Shown: piece after piece, positions 7,778-16,859 of the stretch
Position numbering within the stretch: the stretch's first letter is position 1
Layout of the letters: each line of letters starts with the position of its first letter
DNA from: Butyrivibrio fibrisolvens
GTDB lineage: Bacteria > Bacillota > Clostridia > Lachnospirales > Lachnospiraceae
Direction of reading: 5' to 3'
DNA length: 64,000 bases
NCBI RefSeq assembly: GCF_023206215.1
Contig: NZ_CP065800.1
Span: 186,001 to 250,000 of the forward strand
Notes under the pieces: generated by a model
What the model saw: the letters and a program-made list of their open reading frames with translations, nothing else
Told to the model about the DNA's origin: nothing
Database searches by the model: none
Position numbers and translations under genes: made by a program

Positions 7778-9526
7778 TTATTTCATCTTGGAGGTCATGC
7801 CGTTATTGTAAGCTTCACCTCTTTCATCGATGATAGCCTGATATCCGGCATCAAGGTACTCCTGCTTGAACTGCTCATAGAGAGTATCGAACTCATCTTC
7901 TGATGCAACTACAAGCTTAGAAGCAAACTCTTCATAAAGGCCAAGGAGTGTCTCCTGGTTATCTGTTACAGATGTAAGAGTTACAGCGAAGTTACAGTCA
8001 GGCTGGATGACACCGCTATCAACCATTGCTTCCATTCCGTTGTAGTTATCAAGGATCTGCTGATACCACTCATCAGAATCAGGATAGTTAACTGGCATGT
8101 TGAGCTTGATATCATCTTCGATAGAACCAAGTGTCTTGGACTCAACTGCTACGCACCAGTAATCCTTGTTGTTATTGGCCATAGCATACTCGCCTTCTGT
8201 GTTGTTAGTAATTACAGGATATCCGTTCTCATCATATTCGAAAGTCTCACCTTCGATACCATACTGCATTGTGAAAAGAGCACTTGTTCCATCAACTTCA
8301 CCTGCGAGCATCCATTCCATGTACATCATAGCTGCTGTGATCTGATCTTCAGAAGCAAGGGCTGAGAAGCCGATCATCATACCGAAGTTGTTGTTAGGAC
8401 GATATGCATTGGTTGTTGAGATTCCATCAGAACCTGTATCCTCAACAAGACCAGGACATACAGCGATTGAAAGGTGTGCGTCAGGATTGGTCTCATAGAA
8501 GGAATCAAGAACTGAGATTGAAGGAGCGATATAAGCTGAGTATGTAAATGCATTGCCTGCGATGAAGTCAGCTTCGCCATCTGTAGCTTCTCTCTGTGTA
8601 AAGTCAGGATTGAAATATCCAAGGTTGTAAAGTTCGTTTCTTCTCTTAAGAAGGTTCTTCTGAGCCTCTGTAGAAAGAGCAGGGATAGCATAATCACCTG
8701 TTGTAGCCCACTCATATTCATCCTGAGGGTTCTTTCTATAGCCATAGTTCTGGTCTACACCTGCACCAGAGATCTTGGTTCCACCTGCAGGATATTCAGA
8801 AAGTCCTGCTTCCTTGATAGCTTCGTAAACTTTAAGAGTATCATCCCAAGTTGTAGGATATTCCATGCCGATCTGATCAAGCCAGTCCTGACGATAGAAT
8901 GTTACATAGTTGTATGTGTTCTGTGAATAAGGTCTTTCTGCAAGGGCAAAATATGTTGTGTCGTTAAGATCTGTGTAGTCAAGGTTGCCCTGCTCTTCCA
9001 TCATTGCATAGTAATTAGGAGCTACAGTCTTGAACTTCTCAAGATCAAGTTCCTGAAGATATCCGTCATCAGCCCACTGTGCCTGCTTAGGGAAGTCGTA
9101 TTCCATAAGGATTGTAGGAAGATCCTGAGCGTTAGCAAGGTTAGCATATGCATTGAGAACGTCTCCACGAGGGATTGCTACGAACTCAACTGTGATGTTG
9201 TACTTGTCACCAAAATTGGTCTGTACCCACTGTGTCCAGTAGTTGTTAGTAACATCTACTTCTCCGCCTCTGTCATATACAGGGATCTGAATAGTTACGT
9301 TATCTGCAAATGGCTGCCAGGAGTCAATACCTGAGCCTTCTGCTGCCTGCTCTCCGCCTTCAGCTGTAGTAGCTGAGTTATCAGCTTCCTTCTGAGTCGT
9401 GTCCTGTGATGTCTGTGTGTCTGTTCCGCTCTCCCCTGTTGAACTGGAACATCCAACAAGTGCGCCCATTACCATTGCACTACTCATTGCAATAGCAAGG
9501 CTTCTGTTTAGCATTTTCTTTTTCAT
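7778..9526 (-). CDS. Carbohydrate ABC transporter solute-binding lipoprotein (LplA-like)
   Basis: This 582-residue protein begins with a lipoprotein signal (MKKKMLNRSLAIAMSSAMVMGALVGCSSS, lipobox LVGC, Cys near residue 26) and a Ser/Thr/Glu-rich linker. The mature part has the size and pattern of the large family-1 binding proteins of the LplABC type (WQPFADNVTIQIPVYDRGG ... TFYRQDWLDQIG). It should capture oligosaccharides outside the membrane and pass them to the two permeases encoded upstream. With GH105, GH112 and GH28 downstream, the ligand is probably a rhamnogalacturonan or oligogalacturonate fragment. The stop is at 7778 and about 500 bases separate it from GH105. Confidence 0.88.
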   Translation of the reverse strand: MKKKMLNRSLAIAMSSAMVMGALVGCSSSTGESGTDTQTSQDTTQKEADNSATTAEGGEQAAEGSGIDSWQPFADNVTIQIPVYDRGGEVDVTNNYWTQWVQTNFGDKYNITVEFVAIPRGDVLNAYANLANAQDLPTILMEYDFPKQAQWADDGYLQELDLEKFKTVAPNYYAMMEEQGNLDYTDLNDTTYFALAERPYSQNTYNYVTFYRQDWLDQIGMEYPTTWDDTLKVYEAIKEAGLSEYPAGGTKISGAGVDQNYGYRKNPQDEYEWATTGDYAIPALSTEAQKNLLKRRNELYNLGYFNPDFTQREATDGEADFIAGNAFTYSAYIAPSISVLDSFYETNPDAHLSIAVCPGLVEDTGSDGISTTNAYRPNNNFGMMIGFSALASEDQITAAMMYMEWMLAGEVDGTSALFTMQYGIEGETFEYDENGYPVITNNTEGEYAMANNNKDYWCVAVESKTLGSIEDDIKLNMPVNYPDSDEWYQQILDNYNGMEAMVDSGVIQPDCNFAVTLTSVTDNQETLLGLYEEFASKLVVASEDEFDTLYEQFKQEYLDAGYQAIIDERGEAYNNGMTSKMK

Positions 9527-9589
9527 ATAAAATCCTCCTTTTAATAAAGACTTTATTATTTACTTTTTAACCTTCGTGCTTGGAGCACA

Positions 9590-9651
9590 GTTGACTTTTT
9601 AATGGCTGTACATAATCACCATGGATGGTGATTATGCCATTAAAAATCAAC
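9590..9651 (-). other. Long intercistronic hairpin between permease and binding-protein genes
   Basis: GTTGACTTTTTAATGGC and CATAATCACCAT pair with ATGGTGATTATG and CCATTAAAAATCAAC around a two-base loop, with a 4-base bulge. It overlaps the permease stop codon (9647-9649). No T-tract follows on the minus strand. An mRNA-processing or stability element that raises the binding-protein level is plausible. Confidence 0.65.
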
Positions 9652-10603
9652 CTTTTACCGCACCAACCATAGTTCCTTTTACGAAGTATTTCTGAACGAA
9701 AGGATAGATAATGATGATCGGTATTGTTACGAACATAACCGATGCTGCCTGAAGTACTTCAGGTGTAGATGTCACATTGGTTGCCTCTGTAAGAGCTGTA
9801 GAAGCTGCTTCCTGAGCATTTAAGATCATCTCGTAGAGCTTGTACTGAGCCATCTTAAGTTCATTACTTCTGATATAGTACATGTTGTCGCCGTAAGCAT
9901 TCCAACGACCTACTGCATAGAAGAGAGTCAGTGTTGCAAGGATTGGCTTAGAAAGAGGAAGCACTATCTTGAACAGGATCTGTAAGTTTGAAGCTCCATC
10001 CAGGAATGCTGACTCCTCAAGCTCATCCGGTATATTTGATATAAAATAGTTCTTCATGATCAGCATATTGTAAGCTGAGTATATAAGTGGCCATATAAGA
10101 ACCCACATTGTGTTAAGAAGATGAAGGTCACTATACAAAAGGTATGTAGGAAGATTACCTGCACCAAAGTACATAGGAACCATCAGTAAAAATGTTATAA
10201 CTGCTCTTCCCTTAAGTCTCTTCTTGGAAAGAGGATATGCTGCGCAGGTACATACGATCATACCAAGCAATGTGAAGATTGCAGTAACTTCTACACTATA
10301 GATCATTGAATGAGTCATACTTCCATCTTCAACGATGGATCTGTATGCATCTAAAGTTACATCTATGGGCCACAGATATACAGACTTTGCAGCAACTGCA
10401 GCATTGGATGATATAGACTTTACTGCTACATGCCAGAATGGAAGCAGACATGTGAGTGATAAGATTCCTATTATCAGTACTATTACAACATCACTTATGT
10501 GAAGCTTGCTGATAGCCCTGCTTCCACCTGCAGAGATATCATTTTCTTTATCTTTTCTTTTGCCGGCCATTACCTTGCCTCCCTTAAAAACCGCTGTATC
10601 CAT
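9647..10603 (-). CDS. Carbohydrate ABC transporter permease (MalG/LplC-like)
   Basis: The 318-residue protein has about six transmembrane helices and the binding-protein-dependent permease EAA loop (EESAFLDGASNLQILFKIVLPLSKPILATL). It ends in KYFVKGTMVGAVKG, the usual MalG-type C-terminus. It would pair with the LplB-like permease 12 bases upstream. AAGGAGG precedes the ATG at 10603; an in-frame ATG at residue 12 (MAGKRKDK) is a weaker alternative. No ATPase gene is present in the locus, which is usual for sugar importers of this class that share a MsmX-type ATPase encoded elsewhere. Confidence 0.9.
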   Translation of the reverse strand: MDTAVFKGGKVMAGKRKDKENDISAGGSRAISKLHISDVVIVLIIGILSLTCLLPFWHVAVKSISSNAAVAAKSVYLWPIDVTLDAYRSIVEDGSMTHSMIYSVEVTAIFTLLGMIVCTCAAYPLSKKRLKGRAVITFLLMVPMYFGAGNLPTYLLYSDLHLLNTMWVLIWPLIYSAYNMLIMKNYFISNIPDELEESAFLDGASNLQILFKIVLPLSKPILATLTLFYAVGRWNAYGDNMYYIRSNELKMAQYKLYEMILNAQEAASTALTEATNVTSTPEVLQAASVMFVTIPIIIIYPFVQKYFVKGTMVGAVKG

Positions 10604-10615
10604 CTTGGTCCTCCT

Positions 10616-11581
10616 TTATAAAAGTCCTGTTTCGCCAAGAGCTTTGGCAACTCTGTCTGCGATCAGTACCATTGCAAGACCGACAAGTGACTGGAACAGA
10701 TTAGCTGCAGTACCTATAGAATAGTGCTGACCGGAAAAACCGTAATCATATATGTATACCGCCAGCTGATACTGGAAATCTCTTACAAGAGCATTGTCAA
10801 GTGCTACAAGTCTTTCAAGGTTCGATCCCATAAGACGTCCAAGGTTCATGATAAGAAGAGTTACGATTGTAGGACGGATTCCGGGAAGTGTGATATGCCA
10901 TATTCTCTGCCAGCGGTTTGCGCCATCGATCATAGCTGCTTCATACAAGTCACCGCTTATACCTGTTATTGCTGCAAGATACAGGATAGATCCCCATCCC
11001 ATTCCCTGCCATACACCGATGAGCAGATAAGTTACAGCCCAGTGAAACTTCTCAGTAAGGAAAGGAATACCCTGGTCTATCCAACCAAGACTTGTAAGTG
11101 TCATGTTGATAAGACCGGTATTGGTACGGAACATCGTAAGTGCGATGGAACCGATAACTGCCCATGAAAGGAAATGTGGCAGATAGAGAATTGTCTGTGT
11201 TACCTTTTTGTATTTTGGAAATCTTAGCTCATTGAGCATGACTGCAAGTATTATTGGCATCGGGAATCCAAGAGCAAGATCCAGAAGGTTAAATACTATT
11301 GAATTCCTAAGAGCCATGAAGAACCTTGCACTTGAAGTTCCGGTGAACAGATCCACGAAGTTCTTCATGCCTACCCAGTCACTTCCGCTGTATCCCTTCA
11401 TGACTTTATAGTTCATGAATACCATTCTCAGTCCCGGATACGCTGCATAGTTGAATAGAAAAACCATGGCAAGCGGAAAAATCAATAGCAGATATAGCTG
11501 CCAGTCTCTTTTAAACGCTTTTTTCCAGCTTGTCTTTACTTGCGGTACAGTCTTTGCTACCGCCTTATTACCTTTACCCAT
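10616..11581 (-). CDS. Carbohydrate ABC transporter permease (LplB/MalF-like)
   Basis: This permease of about 321 residues has a first helix LYLLLIFPLAMVFLFNYAAYPGL and the EAA loop LYEAAMIDGANRWQRIWHITLPGI. It resembles LplB/YteP, the partners of rhamnogalacturonan importers in Bacillus. The frame is open to 11614, but GGAGGAGG sits 8-10 bases before the ATG at 11581, which gives MGKGNKAVAKT; I use that start. It is the first gene of the minus-strand pectin operon. The region upstream is AT-rich and shared with the divergent AraC gene. Confidence 0.9.
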   Translation of the reverse strand: MGKGNKAVAKTVPQVKTSWKKAFKRDWQLYLLLIFPLAMVFLFNYAAYPGLRMVFMNYKVMKGYSGSDWVGMKNFVDLFTGTSSARFFMALRNSIVFNLLDLALGFPMPIILAVMLNELRFPKYKKVTQTILYLPHFLSWAVIGSIALTMFRTNTGLINMTLTSLGWIDQGIPFLTEKFHWAVTYLLIGVWQGMGWGSILYLAAITGISGDLYEAAMIDGANRWQRIWHITLPGIRPTIVTLLIMNLGRLMGSNLERLVALDNALVRDFQYQLAVYIYDYGFSGQHYSIGTAANLFQSLVGLAMVLIADRVAKALGETGLL

Positions 11582-11987
11582 TATGAAACCTCCTCCAAGA
11601 ATATCAGAAACCAATATACTAATTGTATAATTTTATATCAAATAGCTATTATATCATTCCAGCTAGATCATGCTGGATCAGACGAACATTTATTACATTT
11701 TCAATTGTATGGTTATATGGTCATTTATTCACTTCATTTCATCCACAAAAACTATGCATTTTCAACCATAATAAAATCAAAATCACCAACCATTGTCTAT
11801 TATTTACTAAATTTGTTAGTGATTTTTGTTGATTATCATGTTTTTACCTGCATTTTTAATTTAATATACAATAAATTATTTTGATTTTCGTTCATTTTTT
11901 CGGTCAGAAATGCATTATCGAAACTTTACTTTATTTTCCGTCATATTATATACTTGATAGTGAATTCACATGGAGGTATTAGACAAT
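11582..11987. promoter_or_regulatory. Divergent control region with a candidate AraC operator
   Basis: This gap of about 400 bases between the importer and the AraC gene is strongly AT-rich. It contains an inverted pair AAAATCACCAAC (11779-11790) and GTTAGTGATTTT (11815-11826), 24 bases apart with one mismatch. That is a plausible binding site for the neighbouring regulator and would let it control both directions. Confidence 0.5.
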
Positions 11988-12944
11988 ATGCCCAAATCAA
12001 AGCAGCAAACAATAGAATTCAGAAGCTATGATCTACCGGAATATTTTCCGGTATTACTTCTTTCAGGAGAACAGTGGAGGATCTCTGATATTCCTTCAGG
12101 TACTCTTCATTTTCATAACTGCCTTGAAATAGGACTATGCGAGACAGACAGCGGTACCATGGAATTTATGGGTGAGAAGCGTTCATTTCACGCGGGAGAT
12201 GTCACCATCGTAGCCAACAACATATCCCATACCACATATTCAGATCCGGGATGTGCCAGCAAATGGTCCTATATATTTGTTGATATACAGTCTCTTCTTG
12301 AGCCTTTATTCCCTTTAAGCGCTCTGGAGCACTCAGCAGAGCTCAACAAGATGATCCACAACTATTATGGGATACTTCCAAGGTCAGAATATCCCGATAT
12401 CTACAACCTTGTAACAGCCGCGATCTGCGAACTTAGAAGAAAAGGCAGCAACTATGAGTTCTCAGTAAGAGGTTTACTTATGGCGCTCATAGTCAAGCTT
12501 TTCCCTATATACAAAGAGTATGAACTAACAGCAAGCGAGCATCCTCACGAGAATGCCCTTGTTATCGCACCTGCTATCGACTATATCCAGGAGCATTACA
12601 TGGAAGATTTTGTAATGGAAGATCTGGCAGCCATGTGTTCCTTGTCACCAACTCACTTCAGGCGCTTGTTCACTGCTATAGTCGGGGACGGACCACTTAG
12701 ATACCTTAATCACATCAGAGTTCAGAAGGCATCTGTTCTTCTACGCACAACAGAGATGCCTATTCTCAACATTTCTGATGAAGTAGGTTTTCACTCATTA
12801 TCAAGTTTTAATCGTCATTTTCTGGAAGATTTTGGAGAAGCGCCAAGAGACTGGCGCAAGAAAGTTGTTGCAACTCAGAGCCGTTCCATCATGAAGTTTG
12901 CCGGCTGGATGGTTCCTCCATCAGTAAGGCAGGGAGCACGATAA
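11988..12944 (+). CDS. AraC family transcriptional regulator
   Basis: This protein of about 318 residues has an N-terminal cupin-like sensor (GTLHFHNCLEIGLCETDSG ... FHAGDVTIVANNISH) and a C-terminal pair of AraC helix-turn-helix motifs (MEDLAAMCSLSPTHFRRLF and ILNISDEVGFHSLSSFNRHF, then FGEAPRDWRK). I start at the ATG at 11988, which follows GGAGG by 11 bases; the upstream ATG at 11970 overlaps that ribosome site. Divergent placement next to the pectin operon suggests it senses a sugar from pectin breakdown, perhaps rhamnose or a galacturonide, and activates the operon. The effector is unknown. Confidence 0.88.
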   Translation: MPKSKQQTIEFRSYDLPEYFPVLLLSGEQWRISDIPSGTLHFHNCLEIGLCETDSGTMEFMGEKRSFHAGDVTIVANNISHTTYSDPGCASKWSYIFVDIQSLLEPLFPLSALEHSAELNKMIHNYYGILPRSEYPDIYNLVTAAICELRRKGSNYEFSVRGLLMALIVKLFPIYKEYELTASEHPHENALVIAPAIDYIQEHYMEDFVMEDLAAMCSLSPTHFRRLFTAIVGDGPLRYLNHIRVQKASVLLRTTEMPILNISDEVGFHSLSSFNRHFLEDFGEAPRDWRKKVVATQSRSIMKFAGWMVPPSVRQGAR

Positions 12945-12955
12945 GAGCCGCATAG

Positions 12956-13001
12956 ACGGTTCAGCATACACAAGGTCTTTACATGGGTGTGCTGAACCGT
13001 C
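12956..13001. terminator. Convergent hairpin between AraC and glycosyltransferase genes
   Basis: GACGGTTCAGCA pairs perfectly with TGCTGAACCGTC across a loop of about 22 bases. No clear T-tract is present on either side. Confidence 0.6.
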
Positions 13002-13021
13002 AAGGTAGATAGTAGCTATAT

Positions 13022-14212
13022 CTATTTTTCGGGATTGATGTATGGTTTTATTATTGGGGCGTAGCTCATGGGGCCTTCGTTTGGGGCTATGTATTCTTTA
13101 TCTTTGAGAATTGCTGTGCAGAAGTCTATAAGGCGTCTGGCGGCAATGTTGCTATTCCACAGGTCCTTGATCGTATTGTAGGCGTTATTGCCAAACTTCT
13201 GTTGTTTGGATGGGTGTCTGACCAGATCTTCTGCCTTATTCAGGAAGCTTTGGAGGTCTTCTGCATTGTAGATGTAGCCGTTCTCTCCATCTTTGATAAG
13301 ATATGGGACTGCGCCTGCCATGGAGCCTGCTACAACAGCACAGCCTGCATTCATAGCTTCATTAACAACAGCGCCCCAGCCCTCAAGGTTGTTACTTGTA
13401 AACAGATATATATGAGCCTCTTCCATCATCTGTCTTACTCTGCCCGGAGGGAGAAAGCCGTGGAAGGTCACAACATCAGTAAGTCTGTTCTCATCGACAT
13501 AGTAGTGAAGATCATCCCCCATCTCTCCGTCTCCAACCACATCTATATGAAATGAATAGTTTTTCTCCTTTAAATATGCAGCAAGTTCAAGGGCAAATTC
13601 CGGATGCTTGACACCGTCCATGAACCTTCCGGCCCACAGGATACGTGGTGTCTTGTTGTCCTCCATCCTTTTCATATTCCTCATCTGCTCTTTGGTATAT
13701 TCTCTGTATTCAGGAAAATATCCCCATCTAAACATTTTATTAGGATATGCACCTATAAGAGCAAAATCAGAGGCAACATAGGCTCCGTTACAAAGCATAT
13801 ATACTTTTTTATTTCTAAATCTGATATGTTCTTTGTATTTTGAGATAAGGCCTTTAGGGGATATTGCCTTCCACTGACCTTCTCTATATATCCTTTCGCT
13901 CATCCGAAGTAGGAGTTTTCCGCTATCAGCTCTTTTAAGACAAGCTTCCCTTACTTCATCATTCTCAGTCCATCCAAGCATTACTACATCAAAATCATTA
14001 ATTGCATTAAGAGTGAATATCTTGTCATTATCATAGATCTTAAGATAAGTCAGAGATGACACATCAACACCCCATCCCATGCGAACTCTTTCCTCTTCCA
14101 TAGGCTGGGTCTGAACAAATATAAAATTCTCATCACCAATTATCCTCATAATAGCTTCGCACAGAGGGATCTGGTGATGATTGATATAATTCGAAACAAA
14201 TAGGAATTTCAT
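13022..14212 (-). CDS. Glycosyltransferase family 4 (GT-B fold)
   Basis: The protein of about 396 residues begins MKFLFVSNYINHHQIPL, the N-terminal Rossmann strand of GT4-type enzymes. Its C-terminal half carries the nucleotide-sugar site: PRILWAGRFMDGVKHPEF, VTFHGFLPPGRV and LEGWGAVVNEAMNAGC, an E-x7-E motif. The upstream extension of the frame uses a TTG at 14233; GGGAGACGC precedes the ATG at 14212, which I prefer. No signal peptide. It probably adds sugars to a surface glycan or exopolysaccharide from the cytoplasmic face. Genes on either side do not specify a glycan. Confidence 0.85.
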   Translation of the reverse strand: MKFLFVSNYINHHQIPLCEAIMRIIGDENFIFVQTQPMEEERVRMGWGVDVSSLTYLKIYDNDKIFTLNAINDFDVVMLGWTENDEVREACLKRADSGKLLLRMSERIYREGQWKAISPKGLISKYKEHIRFRNKKVYMLCNGAYVASDFALIGAYPNKMFRWGYFPEYREYTKEQMRNMKRMEDNKTPRILWAGRFMDGVKHPEFALELAAYLKEKNYSFHIDVVGDGEMGDDLHYYVDENRLTDVVTFHGFLPPGRVRQMMEEAHIYLFTSNNLEGWGAVVNEAMNAGCAVVAGSMAGAVPYLIKDGENGYIYNAEDLQSFLNKAEDLVRHPSKQQKFGNNAYNTIKDLWNSNIAARRLIDFCTAILKDKEYIAPNEGPMSYAPIIKPYINPEK

Positions 14213-14330
14213 AATATATAGAGCGTCTCCCAAGTTGTATTTAGGATAGAGCCGACATGTGCAACTTGCATTTATGTCAAAATCCTATATTATATTGTAT
14301 CACATCTGCTATATAGGCCAAAATTTCATA

Positions 14331-14421
14331 AAAAATGTGTAGAAACCCTTGCAGCCATGGCGATTCAAAAAAAATAGTTTTTTCTGAATCTCCAAGGCCG
14401 CAAGGGCTGGTGTATTTTTTG
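14331..14421. terminator. Extended palindromic hairpin (terminator) before the glycosyltransferase
   Basis: CCTTGCAGCCATGGCGATTC pairs with GAATCTCCAAGGCCGCAAGG (about 24 of 28 outer and inner pairs) around an A/T-rich apex, core 14346-14406. AAAAAAT blocks flank both sides and pair further out. On the minus strand ATTTTTTATG follows, so it should end the GTPase transcript. Confidence 0.7.
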
Positions 14422-14465
14422 TAAGTAGAAGAAGCGATTATTAAATTAGACATCAAACTTCGCAC

Positions 14466-15476
14466 TTATTTTAGCAAATTTTCAAAATCTGCTGTAGGAA
14501 AGTAATTGTTTATCTTATCAGAGCTTAGATTCTCTCCTATGACTATGATTACTTCCTGGGCATTAGAGATATGATTTATACTTAGCTTTTCTCTTGTTGC
14601 ATTAACTTCTATATATCCTTCAGCACCATCTTTGGCGAAGCCTTTGATCCTGATGATGTGTCCGCATTTGGGATCATTAATAGCTTTATCAATACTACTT
14701 ATAAGCTCATCTTTTGTAAGCGTGACTCCAAACAGATACAGATTTGAAAATGAACCGCCATCATTTCCTAAAGCACCGGAGCCTGTCATGGACAGCTGCT
14801 TTTTTTCATAATCTCCATGTACATAGCCTGCCGAAGCTATCCTTCTAAAGTCATCATCTGATAGCCCATCTGCCTTTTTATTAATAAAAAAGTTATCAAA
14901 AGCTTCAGCTGATCTGAATATATCCTGCCTCTTAACGCCTATTCCAAGTAAGGCAGTTCTGATATGCTCTTTGACTTTTGTGATCTGCTCATCCGATACA
15001 TCTTCTGTTTTGGACAATACTACTATTCCCGCATCAGCTATTTCAGATGCAAGGACATAATCTGCATCTTCAGAGAGGTTATCTTCAAGATCTGCAGATG
15101 CTATCGCTATGACACTGCCTATCTCATACCAGTTATCAAGGGGAGATTCATAAAGGGTATCAAAAAATTCATCCATATCAAATATCCCGGAAGGCTCAAT
15201 GATAACTCTTTGATATCCTGACATAGCAAGCGTTATGAGCTTGGTCTTAAGTCTTCTTTGGTGAGCTTCTCGTCCGTCACCTCCGACTATCATCTCAACG
15301 CCGCACATGTCGCTTCTTATGTCTTCAAGCAGCGCTACATCTACATTAACAGCACCGTAATCATTTTCAAGTATGCATATCTTGATCCCCTGATCATTCA
15401 AAAATCTGACATACTTTTTTATAAATGTTGTTTTGCCCGAACCAAGGAATCCGGTTATGAGATCAACTTTAATCAT
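14466..15476 (-). CDS. CobW/P47K-type GTPase, lacking the metal-binding CxCC motif
   Basis: This protein of about 336 residues begins with a P-loop GFLGSGKTTF and continues NDYGAVNVDVALLE and a YQRVIIEPSGIFD strand, as in the CobW/UreG/HypB-like G3E GTPases that load metals into proteins. The family's usual GCxCC metal motif should fall about residue 65. Here that place reads CGVEMIVGGDGREAHQ, with a single Cys and no CxCC. A C-terminal CobW_C-like domain follows (GHIIRIKGFAKDGAEGYIEVNATR). The start at 15476 has GCGAGG in front; the TTG at 15491 overlaps that site. It may act in cofactor or metal handling, but the metal role is doubtful. Confidence 0.82.
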   Translation of the reverse strand: MIKVDLITGFLGSGKTTFIKKYVRFLNDQGIKICILENDYGAVNVDVALLEDIRSDMCGVEMIVGGDGREAHQRRLKTKLITLAMSGYQRVIIEPSGIFDMDEFFDTLYESPLDNWYEIGSVIAIASADLEDNLSEDADYVLASEIADAGIVVLSKTEDVSDEQITKVKEHIRTALLGIGVKRQDIFRSAEAFDNFFINKKADGLSDDDFRRIASAGYVHGDYEKKQLSMTGSGALGNDGGSFSNLYLFGVTLTKDELISSIDKAINDPKCGHIIRIKGFAKDGAEGYIEVNATREKLSINHISNAQEVIIVIGENLSSDKINNYFPTADFENLLK

Positions 15477-15703
15477 TATCTTTCCTCGCAATTCATCAAC
15501 AACTCACTACTGCTAATGATATCATAATGCAATGATTATCGGCATCTAAATAGTTGTCATTATATTGTTTGTTTATTGATATTTTATATCCAAAATATGG
15601 TACACTTTATATTATCAGTATATTTTTTATTATTAGTACTAAAACCACTACCATGTATTTAGTTAGTATGACTTTTTTCAAATATACGAAAGGCAGGTAT
15701 TTT

Positions 15704-16744
15704 ATGAAGAAAAAAATATCACTGATTCTGTTATCACTGATCGTATTATTTACTATCTATCCGCACATAGCTATCAACGCATATGCCGTCAATGTCCTTC
15801 CATTTACAAGTTCTCTTGACTATTCCAGACAGGATAACTGGCTATACGATGGAGCCTATCCCGAAAACAGCGTAGATGTATTCATAGTTGCTCCTACTGT
15901 TGATACCAAAAGTGAGACCAATTCTGCGATCACTCCGGCTTTTAAAAAGATCTTCAGAAATGCAATGAATCAGCAACAAGCCATATATGCTAATACTGCA
16001 AGAATCTATGCTCCTTATTACAGGCAGGCTTCTATAAATGTATATTCTATGGAGGATAGCGCTGCAAGAGATACAGTTATGAACAATGCTTACATGGATG
16101 TCTCTGCAGCATTCAGATACTATCTGGAGCACAAAAACAACGGACGTCCACTGATTCTGGCCGGTTTCTCTCAAGGTGCAGACATGTGTTACAGGATACT
16201 TGAAGAGTATTACGGCGGATCAGGTGAAAGAGCATCCTATCTTAGAGATAACCTTATAGCTGTATACGCTATCGGCTGGTGCATGACAGAGGATATGATC
16301 TTGAAGTATCCTCAGATAGTCCCCGCTACAGGCGAGACAGATACCGGCGTTGTAGTAAGCTATGACTGCGAAGCATTCGGCGTTACAGATACGATAATAG
16401 TCCCTAATGGCACAAAAGCGATCTCTATAAATCCTCTTACCTGGAGCACAGATACAGCTCCTGCCGACAGGTCACTCAATAAGGGCAGCGTAACTCAGGA
16501 CAGTAAAACAGGTGCTATCCTCTCAGTAGATCAAGGCAGATACGGGGCCTACATCGATCCTGTAAGGGGGACTCTTATTGTAACTGATATAGATGTAAAT
16601 GAATATCCTCCGGTACTTTCTATTTTCCCGGAAGGAAGTCTTCACCTATATGACAATTTCCTGTTTTTTGTAAATCTTCAGGAGAATGTCCAAAAGCGTA
16701 CAGAGGCTTTTCTTCAGAAAAAAGCTACAGATAATGCTGCATAA
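15704..16744 (+). CDS. Secreted DUF3089-type alpha/beta hydrolase
   Basis: This protein of about 346 residues starts at the ATG at 15704 (AGGCAGG in front), not at the upstream in-frame ATG. It begins with a signal peptide (MKKKISLILLSLIVLFTIYP, cleavage near NAYA). The mature protein matches DUF3089: VDVFIVAPTV, RIYAPYYRQASI and the nucleophile elbow LAGFSQGADM, typical of a lipase/esterase-like hydrolase. It is probably exported and acts on an ester outside the cell, substrate unknown. It is monocistronic, ended by the hairpin at 16777-16845. Confidence 0.82.
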   Translation: MKKKISLILLSLIVLFTIYPHIAINAYAVNVLPFTSSLDYSRQDNWLYDGAYPENSVDVFIVAPTVDTKSETNSAITPAFKKIFRNAMNQQQAIYANTARIYAPYYRQASINVYSMEDSAARDTVMNNAYMDVSAAFRYYLEHKNNGRPLILAGFSQGADMCYRILEEYYGGSGERASYLRDNLIAVYAIGWCMTEDMILKYPQIVPATGETDTGVVVSYDCEAFGVTDTIIVPNGTKAISINPLTWSTDTAPADRSLNKGSVTQDSKTGAILSVDQGRYGAYIDPVRGTLIVTDIDVNEYPPVLSIFPEGSLHLYDNFLFFVNLQENVQKRTEAFLQKKATDNAA

Positions 16745-16776
16745 GTTCATTAAGCCATAAATATTTTTCCTAAATC

Positions 16777-16845
16777 AAAAACTTCCCACTATGACAAAAA
16801 CAGCTCCAGAAGATGGAGTCAGTTTGGCAAGTGAGAAGTTTTTAT
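16777..16845. terminator. Bidirectional terminator between convergent genes
   Basis: AAAAACTTCCCACT pairs with AGTGAGAAGTTTTT, with an inner GACTCC-type stem. A/T tracts lie on both sides, so it can serve the plus-strand hydrolase and the minus-strand lipoprotein genes. Confidence 0.75.
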
Positions 16846-16859
16846 TTCTTTATCAAAGC

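Noticed and set aside
14277..14465. 62-residue ORF on the minus strand
   Set aside because: It is translated through the large palindromic terminator and has no ribosome site.
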